DNA from: Harmothoe impar
Lineage: Eukaryota; Annelida; Polychaeta; Phyllodocida; Polynoidae
DNA: 64,000 bases
NCBI GenBank assembly: GCA_947462335.1
Contig: OX381716.1
Span: 4,212,438 to 4,276,437, forward strand
Direction of reading: 5' to 3'
Both the position numbers and the translations under genes were made by a program. Positions 1 to 12,894 of the stretch are shown here, one piece after another (position 1 is the first letter of the stretch; each line of letters begins with the position of its first letter). The notes beneath the pieces are model-generated. The model did no database searches, was not told the origin of the DNA, and was given only the letters and a program-made list of their open reading frames with translations.

Positions 1-1890
1 CGCAAATGGGGCCTGGAAGAACCAGAATTAAATGCATTTATCAGAATCACACATGCATTAATCCAGCAACTGTCATTTCTAGGGATTTTCCCATCACTGT
101 CCCCGATACTAAATGTGTGTTTCAACACTCATTCAGCCTCATTCCTAAACATACATGTGTAATGCCTTATCATCCTGAATGACATGTTGAATAAAACTCC
201 TAGCTGAATAGGGATCTTTATATGCACATATATATTCCTATTAAAGAGTACTGGTGATGCAGGAGAGTGATACTTATCTGAAGCCGTGTCAACAAGGGAG
301 CGATATAAAACTGCACTTCAACCTCTCTGGTGTTATTTACATATTATTGTACATCTGATAGTGGTGCCTTGGCACAACCTACAGAGGACATCAACCGAAG
401 GAGGATATTATCTGCACAGAGCTGTTGTGTGGCCTTTTGTGCTTAAATATTGCTACCAGGAAACCTTTGACCTACACGTTATACCCTACATGGTGTGTCA
501 TCCGATTGATGATGGACAGGGCATAAAATGTTTATCAATATGAATTTAGCAAGCAGATCTATGTCAGGCTAGCCTCAGGGGTAAAGCTGAATATAGGCTA
601 GATGCCATGTTTAGCTTGCTCAAATCAAGACAATAGCTCCCGAGGGAACTGAAAGGGAGCAGTAGACACGCATAGTTAGCTACAAAAAGAGATAGATGAA
701 TCAGAATCAGCTGTAGTGTTGTTTCAAGAAAACATGTGTTTGTGGGCAGTCATACTGATTAAATCTGCAACGCTCAGGAAAAAACAGAACGCTGGCTTCC
801 CATTAGAGTGCATCCAACCAGAATACAACCTGTGCCTCTCATCAGCTCATTCCGCACTTGTACCTCTGACAGAGCAGCAAATGTCACCCAAGCTGACCTG
901 AATATTAACTAGCTCTGTAAGCCACACTGTGCACCACAGCCTTTACATAGACTCACCAGTGGAAAACAGACTCAACTCATGGACACTGAAGGCGCCACTT
1001 AACCCTTTCAAGGAGAAATAGTTCTTTCGCACATTATGTTAATTTGAAAACATAATGCATCAACTGTACAGTGCTGCATTGAGCCATGATACCTACAATA
1101 AGGGTCATAAACCAGGGCAGGGCTGTATGACTGTATCATGAGTGCATTGCAACACCATATCATCCTTGAAGAAGAACCCCTGGTCAAATAGCCTTCAATG
1201 GCAGGTACAGACAGCAGCATATTGCCTTAAGTTAAACATCAAAGATAGCTGCTAGACAGTGTTTTCTAGTCATATTGCATTGAGCAAGACACATGATTGC
1301 TGAATTAGATTGCACAGGAATAAGCTAAGCAACATTATTACCAGCCAATAGTGTAGGTGTGGCACCTTGCAACATTACTAGCAGCAAAAAAAGAGTGTGG
1401 GTGTGGCACCTAGAACATAGTATTCCACTGACTCAGTAGGAGGCCTCCCCATCAACCCCCTAGTGCACATCATCATTTTAGTTTCAACCCAGTTACCTTC
1501 CATAAACTAAATTGAAAGCAGCATGCAGCAAATGGTGTGTTGGTAGTGCACTAATGTAGAGGTCTGCTGCAGGCATGCTACAGTAATAGGAACATGATTA
1601 GGGCATGTTGTGCTGGCATGTTAACGTGTAGGTTTATGTGTGAGTAGTTTAGCAAATAGGGGTTGCTGCCTCATGCCTTCAACTAGGAACACACTACCTG
1701 GAATTACAGCACATACCAGATCATGCATTGAGGGTGTTTGAAAATACATGCTTATTTCAGCAAATTCAGGGATCCTACTTTTGAATAGTCTGCTCAGACG
1801 GAAATCTTTCTAAAATACATAGATGACCTTTCTACACAACGTTTTGTGCAGGGACCTGATAGCAAACTGCTCTCGGCTGTGCTACATGAG
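1..1890. other. non-coding stretch, no gene seen
   Basis: Only short chance open frames occur here and none looks like a known protein. The one local structure noticed is a weak two-copy duplication near 1351-1415, where a phrase reading GTGTGGCACCT recurs about 55 bases apart. No RNA gene or splice-bounded exon was recognised. Confidence 0.5.
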
Positions 1891-1896
1891 CTACCA

Positions 1897-2060
1897 TACA
1901 AGAAGGCTTAATTAATCACGCCTGCTACGTACAGCTGTAGGGATGTAGAGTTACTGTACAAGAAGGCTTAATTAATCACCCCTGCTACGTATGGCTGTAG
2001 GGATGTAGAGTTACTGTACAAGAAGGCTTAATCACCCCTACTACATACTGCTGCAGGGAT
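1897..2060. repeat. 60-bp tandem repeat, about 2.7 copies
   Basis: The phrase ACAAGAAGGCTTAAT recurs at about 1899, 1959 and 2019, giving a 60-bp period. Each unit also holds GCTGTAGGGATGTAGAG. The third copy lacks the TTAA duplication and is truncated. A related, more diverged duplication follows: 2080-2240 resembles 2375-2490, both with CTCATTACTGT, GAGAGGTA and GGGGCTTATCCATCA-like phrases. Confidence 0.7.
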
Positions 2061-2499
2061 GTAGACCTAAGGCAGAGAGTCCGCTCACTCATTACTGTCA
2101 CTAAATATGACCCCCACCAGCTACACACTGCAGCAGAGAGGTAGATGCCCTCAGTTATTGCTTCAATCACATCTGACCTAAACACAGAGGTGCTACATCA
2201 CCTGGAGTGTGGGGCTTATCCATCACACAACATTCTCTGGGACACACAACGAGGGCAGTATACATACATTAATTAGGTGGTAAATAGCGATGGATTACCG
2301 CCTGTGGCGTCAGCCCTGACAACTACAACTGTGATCTGCATCTGTATATACACACATACTGAATATGGCAGCAGGGATTCCCCTCTCTCATTACTGTAAC
2401 CCCCAGCACCTAGACAGAGAGAGGTACTACATCACTCTACACTGGGGGTGTGAGGCTTATCCATCATACAAGGTCCTCATTAGGCAGGGGTTGGTAACT

Positions 2500-5440
2500 G
2501 GGGTAGTATACATGCATGATCTAGGTGCTGAATGATGGTTTCTATCACTACAATCACTGCCTGCAATATATGCCCCAAGGTGTGACTCTGGGGGCAAACA
2601 CTATTGAAGGAATTGGAGTCTAAAATTGACAAATAAACGCTTAACTGCAGAAAAAGCTAGGCTTGCCCCTGCGCCCCAATCTAAATCTATCACTGGAGTA
2701 CATACTTTTTCTTGCTTTATAGCTTAAGGCTCATACTCTTTATTGGTACTTGAAGCAAGAATCAGGTTAACTTGGTTCAACAAAAATTCCCAAAAGAATC
2801 TGATTAATGCTTCAGGTCGGAACTTAAATTATAACAACATGAGGCAGGAGGGTTATGCAACATGCATTTCTGTTCAAATTTGTAAAAAACTGCTACATAC
2901 ACACAGTGACAAGTGGGGATCTATTTTATTGGAACTGTGCCTTTTGAAGGAGACATGTAAATTACCTTGATACTAAATTTGATAAATATTGGACGATAAA
3001 ACATGAATGCGGCAAAGACGCCGGGGAAAAGATTGTTAGCATAACTTAGTCCTGCTTAGAATACCAAATCCACTTGTCGCCAATGTATTTTTGCAATAGG
3101 CAACACAGTATGAAAACTGATGGTAGACAATTAAACTGTCACGAGCTGTCTCTATGGTAAATGCCCCCCTAAGGAGCATGTATACAAATTGCCTACCTAA
3201 CGGGCTAGTAATGATATAGCTGGGGAACAGTGGTGCAGGAGACCCTAGACCCTACACAGCCATAGACAATACACCAACAGGGTGTCCCTCACTGGTAGTA
3301 CATACAGCAAATAGTTCCTCCAGGTACACTGATAGTCTTAAGGCTGCATAACTTAGTCAGTACTGGCCAACACATCAGTTAATACATGTAGTTCCTAACC
3401 TAGTTGGTCTTTTTCTGGATTCCTATATGACCAACTAAGGCCAGATATTAAACTGACAGGGTGGTCGGTACTGACCAACATACCTTAGCTTTCTCCATTC
3501 AATGAGTTTCAGTTATTTTGTGTAAGGCATTAGTCATATGTTATGTTGTCATTTTTGATTTGCACTTGCCTGATCAATGACCCTAACCTGGGATAGCCAC
3601 TTCAGACTAAGGGCCGAGGCATTTAGATTTTCTGTGTATGGAGCAATATACAATAAAACAGCATGCTGTCTGTCAGTGGTAGTACCTAGAAGTTCCTCAG
3701 GGTAGGAGCTGCTGGGGGTGAGGGGGGGGGGGTTAAATGTTATAGTAAGAGCTGTCATGCATAAGATGACAGTCTCTCCAAACAGCACACAGTGCATAGT
3801 AGCCTTTCAGCACATTGATAATTATTTCTCACTTTGAGGGGCATTATAGTTTTTTTTTAGTGCCATCCCTAAAAGTTTAAAGACTGCAAATGAAAGCAAA
3901 AAAAGCCCATGGAACCTAGGTAGGTTGGATTATATATTATTAAGCTTCCATTTTGCTTAGGACTCCCCAAAATTGAATCAACTGCTGTAGTAAAAGGAGT
4001 ACCGTGCCCTCCCTAACGGCGGAGAGATGCCTCACCTTACTGGTTGGAGATAGGAGAGCACTGATTGAGGTAATGGCTGTCCTGGTATAGGTAGGCAGGC
4101 TGGTGTGTAAAAGATTCATGGCCTGTCACCTCAGATGATGCCTGTCTGGATGATAGCACCCAGCCCCCATCATAATTCACTTTCCTCATCCCATAAAACA
4201 ACAAGTTTATTATGAAGGCTACAATAATATGGATTGTTTGTTGTCATAATGTATAAATGCAGGCCTGGCCAGTAACTAACCAATGTTGCATTCAAGCATC
4301 ATGCTGACCCTAAGGGGTTGAGATACATTTGAAGGGTTGGCCTGATGCACCAATACAGCACCGGCAATTTACTGACTGGGGCTGCATTGGTGCCCATAAT
4401 GACCCATCATTGATCATCAGGTTAAATTGCCATTTTACTTCTAACATTCTCTGCATACTTTCTGCCTAGAATTTGTACCAGGTGATACTAGCACCAGACT
4501 TGGATATTGTACGATCAGGACCATTTCCACACAGTGTGCATGCACTGAGTGTGGGTTGGACTCCCTTGTACGTTATATGTTGAGGGTTTATGCTATGCTT
4601 CAATGCTATATAATGTTGTTGTGGTTCTTTCTCTGGCTGTGTGTGTGGATGGAGATTGGTGATATAGCAGTGTCATGTCCCTGATGGATTGGATGGAATT
4701 GGAACTGAACCCAGAGGTTCAGATGTATTGTGAAACTTTTACAACTGGGTCCTCCTCATCAATAACTCACTGCCAGAGCACCATGCCCTCTGGTTTAACA
4801 CCTGCCAACCCCTCAACGATGGCATGTTGCTAAAATATGGCTTTTTTATCTCACCAGTGCTGCATTAATGCATCACCCCGACACGTCAGAAGTGCCTCAA
4901 CCCTGTAGGGTTTGATAGCAGCCCTGTTGAGTAACTTGCCAGGGGAATATTGTATCAATGTTTAATGTTTTATGATGTTTGAATGCAGTTATGGAGAGTC
5001 ACACACCAGTGACACATTTATGCATCAGGAGGGACCTTTGGGAGTGTATGAACTTTAGATGGTACACAATAGGCATGCCTGAAGCCCTAGCAAGGGGTGC
5101 AGTTATGCATCATCACAAAACACAATACAGTAAAGCACTATTCATACACCAACATGGTTTACTTCTGTGCATGCCTATTTTTATATTGGGTGTAGAGATT
5201 TATAGAAGTAAGGTGCAAAGACAAACACTGTCAATGTGTGGGTGGTGTTCTGTACATTTTATAGCTATTCTGATGCCTAACATTAGGCAAACCATGTTCA
5301 ACCAGTTTTCATTATTTGTTTTCCCCCCATGGACCTTGAGCTATCTTGCACTCTTAACATTCATGAGAAACTGAAAAAATGGCCACTGGGGTTGTGACAG
5401 GTTGCAGGCAGAAGCATGCAGAAACCCCCTGTTGCTGTGT
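2500..5440. other. non-coding stretch with weak dispersed repeats
   Basis: The longest open frame (4979-5374) begins at a non-ATG codon and resembles nothing known, so it is not called. Around 4235-4400 and 4810-4940 lie members of a dispersed repeat (see 60235-60345) with the phrases TGCATTCAAGCATCATGCTGA and CAGCCCTG..GAGTAAC. An imperfect GTTGGTC/GACCAAC inverted repeat sits at about 3401-3433. No further feature was recognised. Confidence 0.4.
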
Positions 5441-5454
5441 TGACAAGGGACCAC

Positions 5455-5625
5455 CTGAGGTGGGATGAAACCACATCACCCCACACCCAGGCCCCCTCCC
5501 CCACCATGGCACACAGGGGAGCACCGCAGGCTGTCTGAAACCACATCAACCCACCATCTCCTCCTCCACCCTCCCCCACCATGACACACAGGGGAGCACC
5601 ACAGGCTGTCTGAGACCACATCACC
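5455..5625. repeat. 76-bp tandem repeat, about 2.3 copies
   Basis: The phrase CACACAGGGGAGCACC recurs at about 5510 and 5586 and is followed each time by GCAGGCTGTCTGA-type sequence and ACCACATCA. The minus-strand open frame over this region is a by-product of the repeat. Confidence 0.6.
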
Positions 5626-5639
5626 CCCTGGTGTAAGAG

Positions 5640-6660
5640 CACTGCTTGTCTGACCTCAGAAAGAGGCTCTCTGTATTCATAGAATCAGAGTGAGGTTATA
5701 TCATGTCACATGACCCTGTGTGTGGCCCCTGTTTGTCACGTCATGTGGTGGTTGTTATAACCTGGTGTATCTGCCTTATTGTCCCTTAGCTTGCCTGATG
5801 TTGCGTTAAGTCTAGACTGGGGCACAGCCTTCCTGTTATTGGAACTTGATGAAGAAAAAATTATGGATATTCAATGGAAGAGTAAGTTGCAGGTTTTTCT
5901 TGCTTGAAGTAATCACACTGCCATATTTCATGTTTGAAAACAGTGTGAAATAGTGTCAAGCAGCACTAACAGCACTTTTGAGTTTTCATATTTACCGCAG
6001 CACCAATAAAAAGAATCTGGAATTTGTAAAGGGTAAAAAAAGTTCATTCATCAGAAAAAGTATTGTCAATGGGCATTACTTTTGTTGTTTGTAGTTCAGG
6101 TACCACTGCAGTCTAACTGTTCTAGCAGTAAACACATGTGATATGACAGTTGTTGATGTTTAGGTCAGACAGGTGATTAGTCACTGAGACACAGACTCTT
6201 GTTACTTGTATACAAACAGTGTTGTGTACCTCACCCTGTCATTGTGTACACATACATCACCCACCAACTGGACTGGTTTACGTTTGTAGTAGGCAGACAC
6301 ATTGGACAGTTAGCAGGGGTGACACTGGCTTACATAAAAATAGGATAGGACACTGGCTGACATAGGATGACGCAGGGCTGTAAATGTCATTGAATATTTT
6401 AGATCAGAATAACACCTAATGGCTACTGCACCTTTGGCCTGCATGTATTACTGTTACTGACATTCAGGTGTTAAGGACCAGGCATCAAACATTGGGCCTA
6501 AGTGTACACCTCATACTATACATGTAAGAACTACTGTAACTACACACTCTGAGAACTGCCACATCAGACTGTCCTTAGAGGGTTAACTCTAATAATTGCT
6601 ACATCATGTTGTCTTTAAACGGTTAAATCTACTCTTCTCCTGACTCTAGTTCCCCCCACG
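5640..6660. other. non-coding stretch; holds one copy of a two-copy dispersed repeat
   Basis: Bases 6243-6312 match 57000-57070 closely, sharing ACACATACATCACCCACC, ACTGGACTGGTTTAC and GCAGACACATTGGACAGT. This shows a dispersed repeat of at least 70 bp in the same orientation. No open frame of note is present. Confidence 0.45.
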
Positions 6661-6670
6661 ACTCTTTTTT

Positions 6671-6747
6671 AAAGTGAGAGCCACTGGGCTTTGGCCAGTG
6701 TGAGCCCAAGCAGTTGGCTCACACTGGGCAAAGCCCATTCTCACTTT
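6671..6747 (+). other. 77-nt hairpin, pre-miRNA-sized
   Basis: The two halves fold back on each other. AAAGTGAGA at the start pairs with TCTCACTTT at the end, and GGGCTTTG...CCAGTGTGAGCC pairs with GGCTCACACTGG...CAAAGCCC. The loop is 9 nt (6707-6715), and the stem carries one small bulge and one or two mismatches. The size fits a microRNA precursor, but a miniature fold-back element would look the same. There is no conserved family I can name. Confidence 0.4.
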
Positions 6748-7065
6748 ATGCAGTGGTCAGAATTTATGGAGGGTTTGCAGCATTCAATTGACAAGTTCAA
6801 TGATTCCCAAGACGTTCATGAATATTAATCCTTAATATAATGAGAGATAATCTGTGAATATGAAGATCTATCACTCACCTGAAGATGGATTGAAAGATAA
6901 ATCGATCTATCATCATCAAATGCTGTACAATGCTGTAAAATCGTTGAGAGTTGACAAAATGGCCGACCTTGTGCCTATTTTCACATTCTGGAAACACATT
7001 CCAATTCATCAGTTGGTGTTTAATGCAACTCGACTAAACCTCTGGATGGAGAGTGCCACAATCAG

Positions 7066-7160
7066 TGACGTCATGATACCAGTGACGTCACTCTATAAGC
7101 TACAACGCTATGTCACAAAGCAACGTTACTACGTCACATAGCAACGTCGCTACGTCACCT
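7066..7160. promoter_or_regulatory. cluster of CRE-type sites
   Basis: Two perfect palindromes TGACGTCA lie at 7066-7073 and 7083-7090. They are followed by three TACGTCAC or TATGTCAC half-sites in 24-bp tandem units (about 7112-7160, with phrases AGCAACGT and CTACGTCAC). TGACGTCA is the binding site of CREB/ATF bZIP factors. No promoter or gene start is evident nearby, so function is unproven. Confidence 0.4.
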
Positions 7161-7206
7161 AGCATTGTCACTCCATGTTGTTTTGATTTTGTTGCTTTTT
7201 GAAGTA

Positions 7207-7303
7207 CAGTTTGCCGTGATCATTGACCACAGTTTGCGGTGATCATTGACCACAGTGTGCGATGATCATTGACCACAGTTTGCTGTGATCTTTGAACACA
7301 CTC
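7207..7303. repeat. 24-bp tandem repeat, 4 copies
   Basis: Four successive units carry the core TGATCATTGACCACAGT with small changes (CCG, CGG, GCGA and CTG variants between cores). The last unit has TGATCTTTGAACACA. Confidence 0.75.
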
Positions 7304-9228
7304 ACAATGTTCCCCCAGTAGACCGTTTACTGCCACCTTCATGGTCGGACAATCTATCTCACTTATTGCTCAGGTCTGTGGGCCCCAACTGCCAAATGGT
7401 AGTTGTGTGACAAGGCCACAGAACCAATCTGCACATGCATATATTCAGAACCTCCTGTCAGGACAGCTTAAGTAAAGGTCCTGGGAACACCGTTGCTATT
7501 CTCAGTTGAAGTACTTGTCTAGCATGACAGGATCGCCTGTACTAACAGGTAGAGCAGGCTAGGGCACAGGCTTTCACACTTTCTCCATGCTCTGCTACAT
7601 GTATGTGACAATAGAAAATAAACTCTGATTTAAGTAGGTACCACGGGTAGTTTGAAGAAACCCTTCCCTGAACAAAATTGTTATACTGGTTTGAAAGCTG
7701 ATAAAGAATGCTGAAGAATGATGGTAACTATGTTAAGATACGTTCAGTAGTTAATTTTATATGAATTTTCGAAAAATAAAAGTTTCAGCCATTTAGCATT
7801 TTCTCATTTTCAAACTTCCAATTTCAGAGTGATATTACACTTATTTTGATGACAATTAGCAGTTGAAAAATAATATTTCCCAATCAACTATATATGTACA
7901 CTGCATAAATATCTTCAGAATATGTTCAGACATATTTGTATTGAAATATTGTACCCTCTAACATGGCAGAAATACCAATCCCTTACCACTGAAAGTGGTA
8001 ATTCTGCCATTTTGACCCCATACCTAGTTCAAGGAATACATACTTGAGGACTTTGCTATTACATGTAATGTATCTACATGTTACATAGAGCATGAATAAT
8101 TTTTCTCAGATCATTTCCTATGGGTATCTTTTGAGTCATTCCCCTATATATAAAACGGCACTATTTGGTCGCTGGTACCCACCCCATTGATTCAGCCTCT
8201 AGGTGCTTGACAGGACCAGATGAACCAAAAGAGGCTACCTAGAAATATGTACTAAATGCCCAGCTAACTCGATTTTTTAATCAGATCATGTTACTTTAAT
8301 TTTTTACAGGTCCTTGCTTCCATAAAACTCTAGAACCTATGAACGTAGTCAAGTTATAAACAGTCAATTATAAAATATGATGAAAAGAAACTTGGAAATC
8401 ATTCCATAGCCTCATAAGTCCCTATCAACATCAAAACTGACTTTAAGTCATATTGCCACCATCTTTTCCCGAAAATACAAACAGCACATACAAGTAATTA
8501 TGAGTGGTTACAAAAAAAATTATTCCACAAAAACCCAAAATGTGTCCTATATATTGAACCCTTCAAGTATCTATCTAAACTATGTAGTGTTATCTGGGTC
8601 ATCTAAATGTGAAATTCTTGATCGAGAGGACGCCGAAACAACAGGGCGACACCCATTTCTTTGTTTACACACGTGACATTTTCCTGCATTCTTATTGGCT
8701 GATGCAGATTTTCTGCCAAAATCAAACACTTACTTGCTTTCAGATCATCTTTTCTGCTATTCCTGATGATGTCTGCTCCCAAAAATTGCTGTCAACCATT
8801 TTCCATCATTATGTTATTGTTCTGGCAGTCTATTTTGCCTATTTGGTCTCTTATTGATCCTGTACCAATTGGTTTAAGTCGACACGTTGGGGCCATCAAG
8901 ACAACATGGCCTTTGCGGCATGAAACTTCCTTGGGTGAAAACCCCTGCATTTGTTGTCTTAGTCTAAGTAATTCAGACATTGTCTTGAGATAACTTCCTG
9001 GTACCGATGCAACTGATGTATCCCTTTTGTGGTTATAATCAATCCATGGGCTTTATATCACTAATTTTGATGTAAATCCATCATGTTTACAATCCTCCAT
9101 GCGAAGCCGTGTCCAAATTTTCACCCGTGAACGATGCCGCAACCCCAACTCAATACCCAGTGACAGGTGCGACTTGCCAATTGCTAAATGCACACTCAAG
9201 CCCTAAACTCGTCAATTTTTCAAAAATT
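7304..9228. other. non-coding, AT-rich stretch with one dispersed repeat copy
   Basis: Bases 8143-8275 are one of three copies of a ~130-bp dispersed repeat (others at 12428-12560 and, inverted, 13945-14080). The repeat starts CCCCTATATATAAAACGGCA and contains GACAGGACCAGATGAACC, AAAAGAGGCTACCTAGAAAT and ACTCGATTTT. The open frames at 8609-8993 overlap on both strands and show no protein-like features. Confidence 0.45.
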
Positions 9229-10605
9229 TAAAGGGGGTATTCCAATGTACTAGACTTATGCATGGCATAACAGGGTTACTGTCCTAAATTCTTGGACAAT
9301 TCCATGCAGTAGTTTCCGAGAAATCAATGATAGCACTAATTTTGGTCCCATAGGCCCAACCTTGAAAAATTGACTTTTTCCTAAAAATTCAAGGGGGTAT
9401 TTCAGTGCACTACGACTTTTCCATAGCATATCAGGGTTGCTGTCCTAAATTCTTGGACAATTCCATGCAGTAGTTTCCGAGAAATCAATGATAGCGCTAA
9501 TTTTGGTCCCATAGGCCCAACCTTGAAAAATCGAGTTTCCCCAAAAAAATCAAGGGGGTATTCCAGTGAACTACGACTTTTCCATAGCAAATCAGGGTTG
9601 CTGTCCTAAATTCTTCGACAATTCCATGCAGTAGTTTCAGAGAAATCAATGATAGCGCTAGTTTTGGTCCCATAGGCTCAAGCTTGAAAAATTGACTTTT
9701 TCCAAAAAAATTAAGGGGGTATTCCAGTGGACTACGACTTTTCCATAGCATATCAGGGTTGCTGTCCTAAATTCTTGGACAATTCCATGCAGTAGTTTCC
9801 GAGAAATCAATGATGGCGCTAATTTTGGTCCCATAGGCTCAAGCTTGAAAGATTGACTTTTTCCAAAAAAATCAAGGGGGTATTCCAGTGCATTACGACT
9901 TTTCCATAGCATATCAGGGTTGCTGTCCTAAATTCTTGGACAATTCCATGCAGTAGTTTCCGAGAAATCAATGATAGCGCTAATTTTGGTCCCATAGGCC
10001 CAACCTTGAAAAATTGACTTTTTCCTAAAAATTCAAGGGGGTATTTCAATGCACTGCGACTTTTCCATAGCATATCAGGGTTGCTGTCCTAAATTCTTGG
10101 ACAATTCCATGCAGTAGTTTCCGAGAAATCAATGATAGCGCTAATTTTGGTCCCATAGGCCCAACCTTGAAAAATCGAGTTTCCCCCAAAAAATTAAGGG
10201 GGTATTCCAGTGCACTACGACTTTTCCATAGCATATCAGGGTTGCTGTCCTAAATTCTTGGACAATTCCATGCAGTAGTTTCAGAGAAATCAATGATAGC
10301 GCTAATTTTAGTCCCATAGGCCCAACCTTGAAAAATTGACTTTTTCCAAAAAAATCAAGGGGGTATTCCAGTGCACTACGACTTTTCCATAGCATATCAG
10401 GGTTGCTGTCCTAAATTCTTGGACAATTCCATGCAGTAGTTTCTGAGAAATCAATGTTAACGCTAATTTTGGTCCCATGGCATAGACTCAAGCCCAAAAA
10501 ATGGGTTATTCCAAAATAAATTAAGGGGGTATTCCAATGCACTTCAACTATTCCATGGCATACTAGGGTTGCTGAGTTAAATTCTTGGCCAATTCGGTTC
10601 AGTAG
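9229..10605. repeat. 161-bp satellite array, about 8.5 copies
   Basis: Units begin AAGGGGGTATTCCAGTG at about 9231, 9391, 9552, 9713, 9874, 10035, 10196, 10357 and 10521, so the period is 160-164 bp. Shared internal phrases are CAGGGTTGCTGTCCTAAATT, ATTCCATGCAGTAGTTTC and TTTTGGTCCCATAGGC. The first and last units are the most diverged, as expected at array edges. The period is not a multiple of three, so the stepped minus-strand open frames are artefacts. Confidence 0.95.
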
Positions 10606-10630
10606 CCCCCCCCCCCCCCCCCCCCCCCCC
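10606..10630. repeat. poly-C run of 25
   Basis: An uninterrupted run of 25 C ends the 161-bp array and is followed directly by ACAGCTTTCC. On the minus strand this is a G run able to form G-quadruplex structure. The exact length in the genome may differ because such runs are hard to sequence. Confidence 0.9.
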
Positions 10631-11145
10631 ACAGCTTTCCCCAATAAAGGACTACGAATTCAGCAATCAGCAACTCTCATGTCGTACCAGCCTGCCACCA
10701 TCATCCGGGACAGCTGCTGTCAACATCCGGGTCAGCTTAGAGACGCACCAAGCAGCAAACAGTGGTTCAGGTAGGTTGTTTCATGCTTCACGGTGTCAAA
10801 CTTTCTTTATTTATCAATGCTATTGACAGTATATTACTGTACGTGACATGTCATTTACTAATGAAACCATATAGATCAAGGTAGGCCACAAAAAATTAAC
10901 TGTTTAGTCGTATATTTGTCCACTGCAGTGGATTTGTCTGACCGGACCTTCAATTCCCTAGGTCGGGCTAGTCTCAAGCCTTCTCAAGTTGGGGGTGCCG
11001 AGTCGCTCCACATAGGCTACGTACGTAGACGTCGTAGTGTTGAGCAGACAGTCTCAAGCCGTGACTAGTATAAATCTTAATACAATGATTGGCCGTGTGC
11101 CGCAGGTACTGGAGGACTGCCTACATGATCTCAATTCCGACTGAA
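10631..11145. other. non-coding spacer, nothing recognised
   Basis: No open frame, RNA or repeat of note was seen, apart from two nearby ACATCCGGG/CATCCGGGA-like phrases near 10700-10730. Confidence 0.4.
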
Positions 11146-11147
11146 AG

Positions 11148-11435
11148 TCATGAGGTATGTAGGGGCACCTGGAGGAGTCTCTACACGATGTGTGTGCTGC
11201 AGGGTACACACAGGTAGGTAGGGGCACCTGGAGGAGTCTCTACACGATGTGTGTGCTGCAGGGTACATACAGGTATGTAGGGGCACCTGGAGGAGTCTCT
11301 ACACGATGTGTGTGCTGCAGGGTACACACAGGCATGTAGGGGCACCTGGAGGAGGCTCTACACGATGTGTGTGGAGCAGGGTACATACAGGTATGTAGGG
11401 GCACCTGGAGGAGTCTCTACACGATGTGTGAGGTG
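11148..11435. repeat. 60-bp minisatellite, array 1 (about 5 copies)
   Basis: Units read GGTAGGTAGGGGCACCTGGA, then GGAGTCTCTACACGATGTGT, then a variable GTGCTGCAGGGTACACACA linker. Copies start about every 60 bases from 11154. The same family recurs at 12215-12285 (one diverged unit), 14529-15600, 15695-15785 and 16205-16325. Confidence 0.9.
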
Positions 11436-11439
11436 GCGG

Positions 11440-11935
11440 GTAGGGCCCGGGGGGGCCACTCCCTATATGATCTATAGTAACCAAGTGCGTACACAAAATC
11501 CCGGGAAAGGGGTGCCTTTTGGGCCCCACTGGCGGGTCCGGCCGGACCCGCCATTAGGGGTCCTTTTTGGGCCATTTTGGGGCAAAAGGGGTATGTTTTT
11601 AGGCCAAGAATATCCAACCAAAAAGTCTAAAAGTTCCTGTTAAAAGGGGTATATTTTTCTTGGAATTTGGCCCAAATTTAGGGTGGTATCCCGCCAAAAG
11701 GGGTCCAATTTTTGCCCAATTTATGTGGGTATCCCGCTAAAAGGGTTCCAATTTTGGCCATTTTAGAGTATCCCGTAAAAAGGGGGTCGGTTTTGGCCAA
11801 TTCAGGGTGGTGTCCCACTACAAGGGGGCTGTTTTTTTTCACATTTTAGGGGGTAATCCCGCCAAAAGGGGGGTGTTAAGGGGGATTTTTGTCCCGGTAA
11901 AAGGGGTCCTAATTCAGGGTGATGTACGCACATGG
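11440..11935. repeat. degenerate ~40-bp repeats with a 22-bp GC palindrome
   Basis: Bases 11531-11552 form a perfect 22-bp palindrome (GGCGGGTCCGG and its complement). From about 11640 the sequence repeats CCCGCCAAAAGGGG and TTTTGGCCAATT-like phrases every 35-50 bases with strong drift. No coding content is supported. Confidence 0.6.
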
Positions 11936-12890
11936 TATACATAAATACGAGAGTGGCCCCCCCGGGGGGTAGGGACACATACAGGGACAGGTACACAGCA
12001 TCTGGACATGACTAAAAGTATAAACGTTTGAGAATATTTTGGTCATATTGAGTAAACTACCCGGTAGTTTGATAAGACACCTGGAGCAGTCTGTACATGG
12101 GACTATGAGTATCTGTGTGAAAAGTACAAATACCAAACTCATCTTTCATTCTGGTAGAAGTTGGAAAATGTTTTGGTCATATTCTGTGTAAACTACCCGG
12201 TAGTGCTGGGTGTTACATATGGGAGCCTGGAGGGGTAGATACATCATGTGTGTGTTGGCTGGTATATACAGGTAGGTAGGGGAACCACCCAGAATCGATA
12301 CACGGATATTCAAACCAAATGTTTGATCGTTTTCATTGTGTATTTTATCTATATGATAACCAGTAATTAGACTACAAATCTAGAATTTTGAATTTAATGT
12401 GTTACCAGTGCCTTCGGCAGCTGGTTATTCCCCTATATATAAAACGGCATTATTTGGGTGGGTACCAGCGAACCATTGAATTAGCCTTGAGGTACTTGAC
12501 AGGACCAGATGAACCAAAAGAGGCTACCTAGAAATATGTACTTAATGCTAAGGTAACTCGATTTTGTTTTCAATTCCACTCAAATTAATATTTAGAGGAG
12601 TTCACATGAAACAAGTTGTCTACCTTTAAAAGAAATTCTCAAAATCAGTTATATTTCTAAAGAAAATAGTAGATAATACACATAATCCCGCAGAGTGCTT
12701 GGCAACCATAGCCAAAAGAAATCACTAGAATCCGCCATTGTATAGCATTCTTTGTATACCACTAAAATAAGATAGGTATTCAATTATGGGTATCAAATAC
12801 AAAGAAATCCTGAAGTAGATATGCTTGCCACGTTCCCCTTTAAATAGGCTATTAATCATAATGATAATTAGTGAGATATATCATCCAAAA
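11936..12890. other. non-coding stretch with repeat fragments
   Basis: It contains one diverged unit of the 60-bp minisatellite near 12215-12285. The second copy of the ~130-bp dispersed repeat is at 12428-12560. A short direct duplication of TTTTGGTCATATT and AAACTACCCGGTAGT phrases lies at about 12038-12075 and 12170-12205. Nothing else was recognised. Confidence 0.45.
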
Positions 12891-12894
12891 CCTC

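Noticed and set aside
4979..5374. 131-aa plus-strand ORF
   Set aside because: Non-ATG start, no recognisable family, no splice context.
9402..10395. Overlapping minus-strand ORFs of 62-84 aa spaced 161 bases apart
   Set aside because: They are the same frame repeating in the satellite; the period is not a multiple of three.
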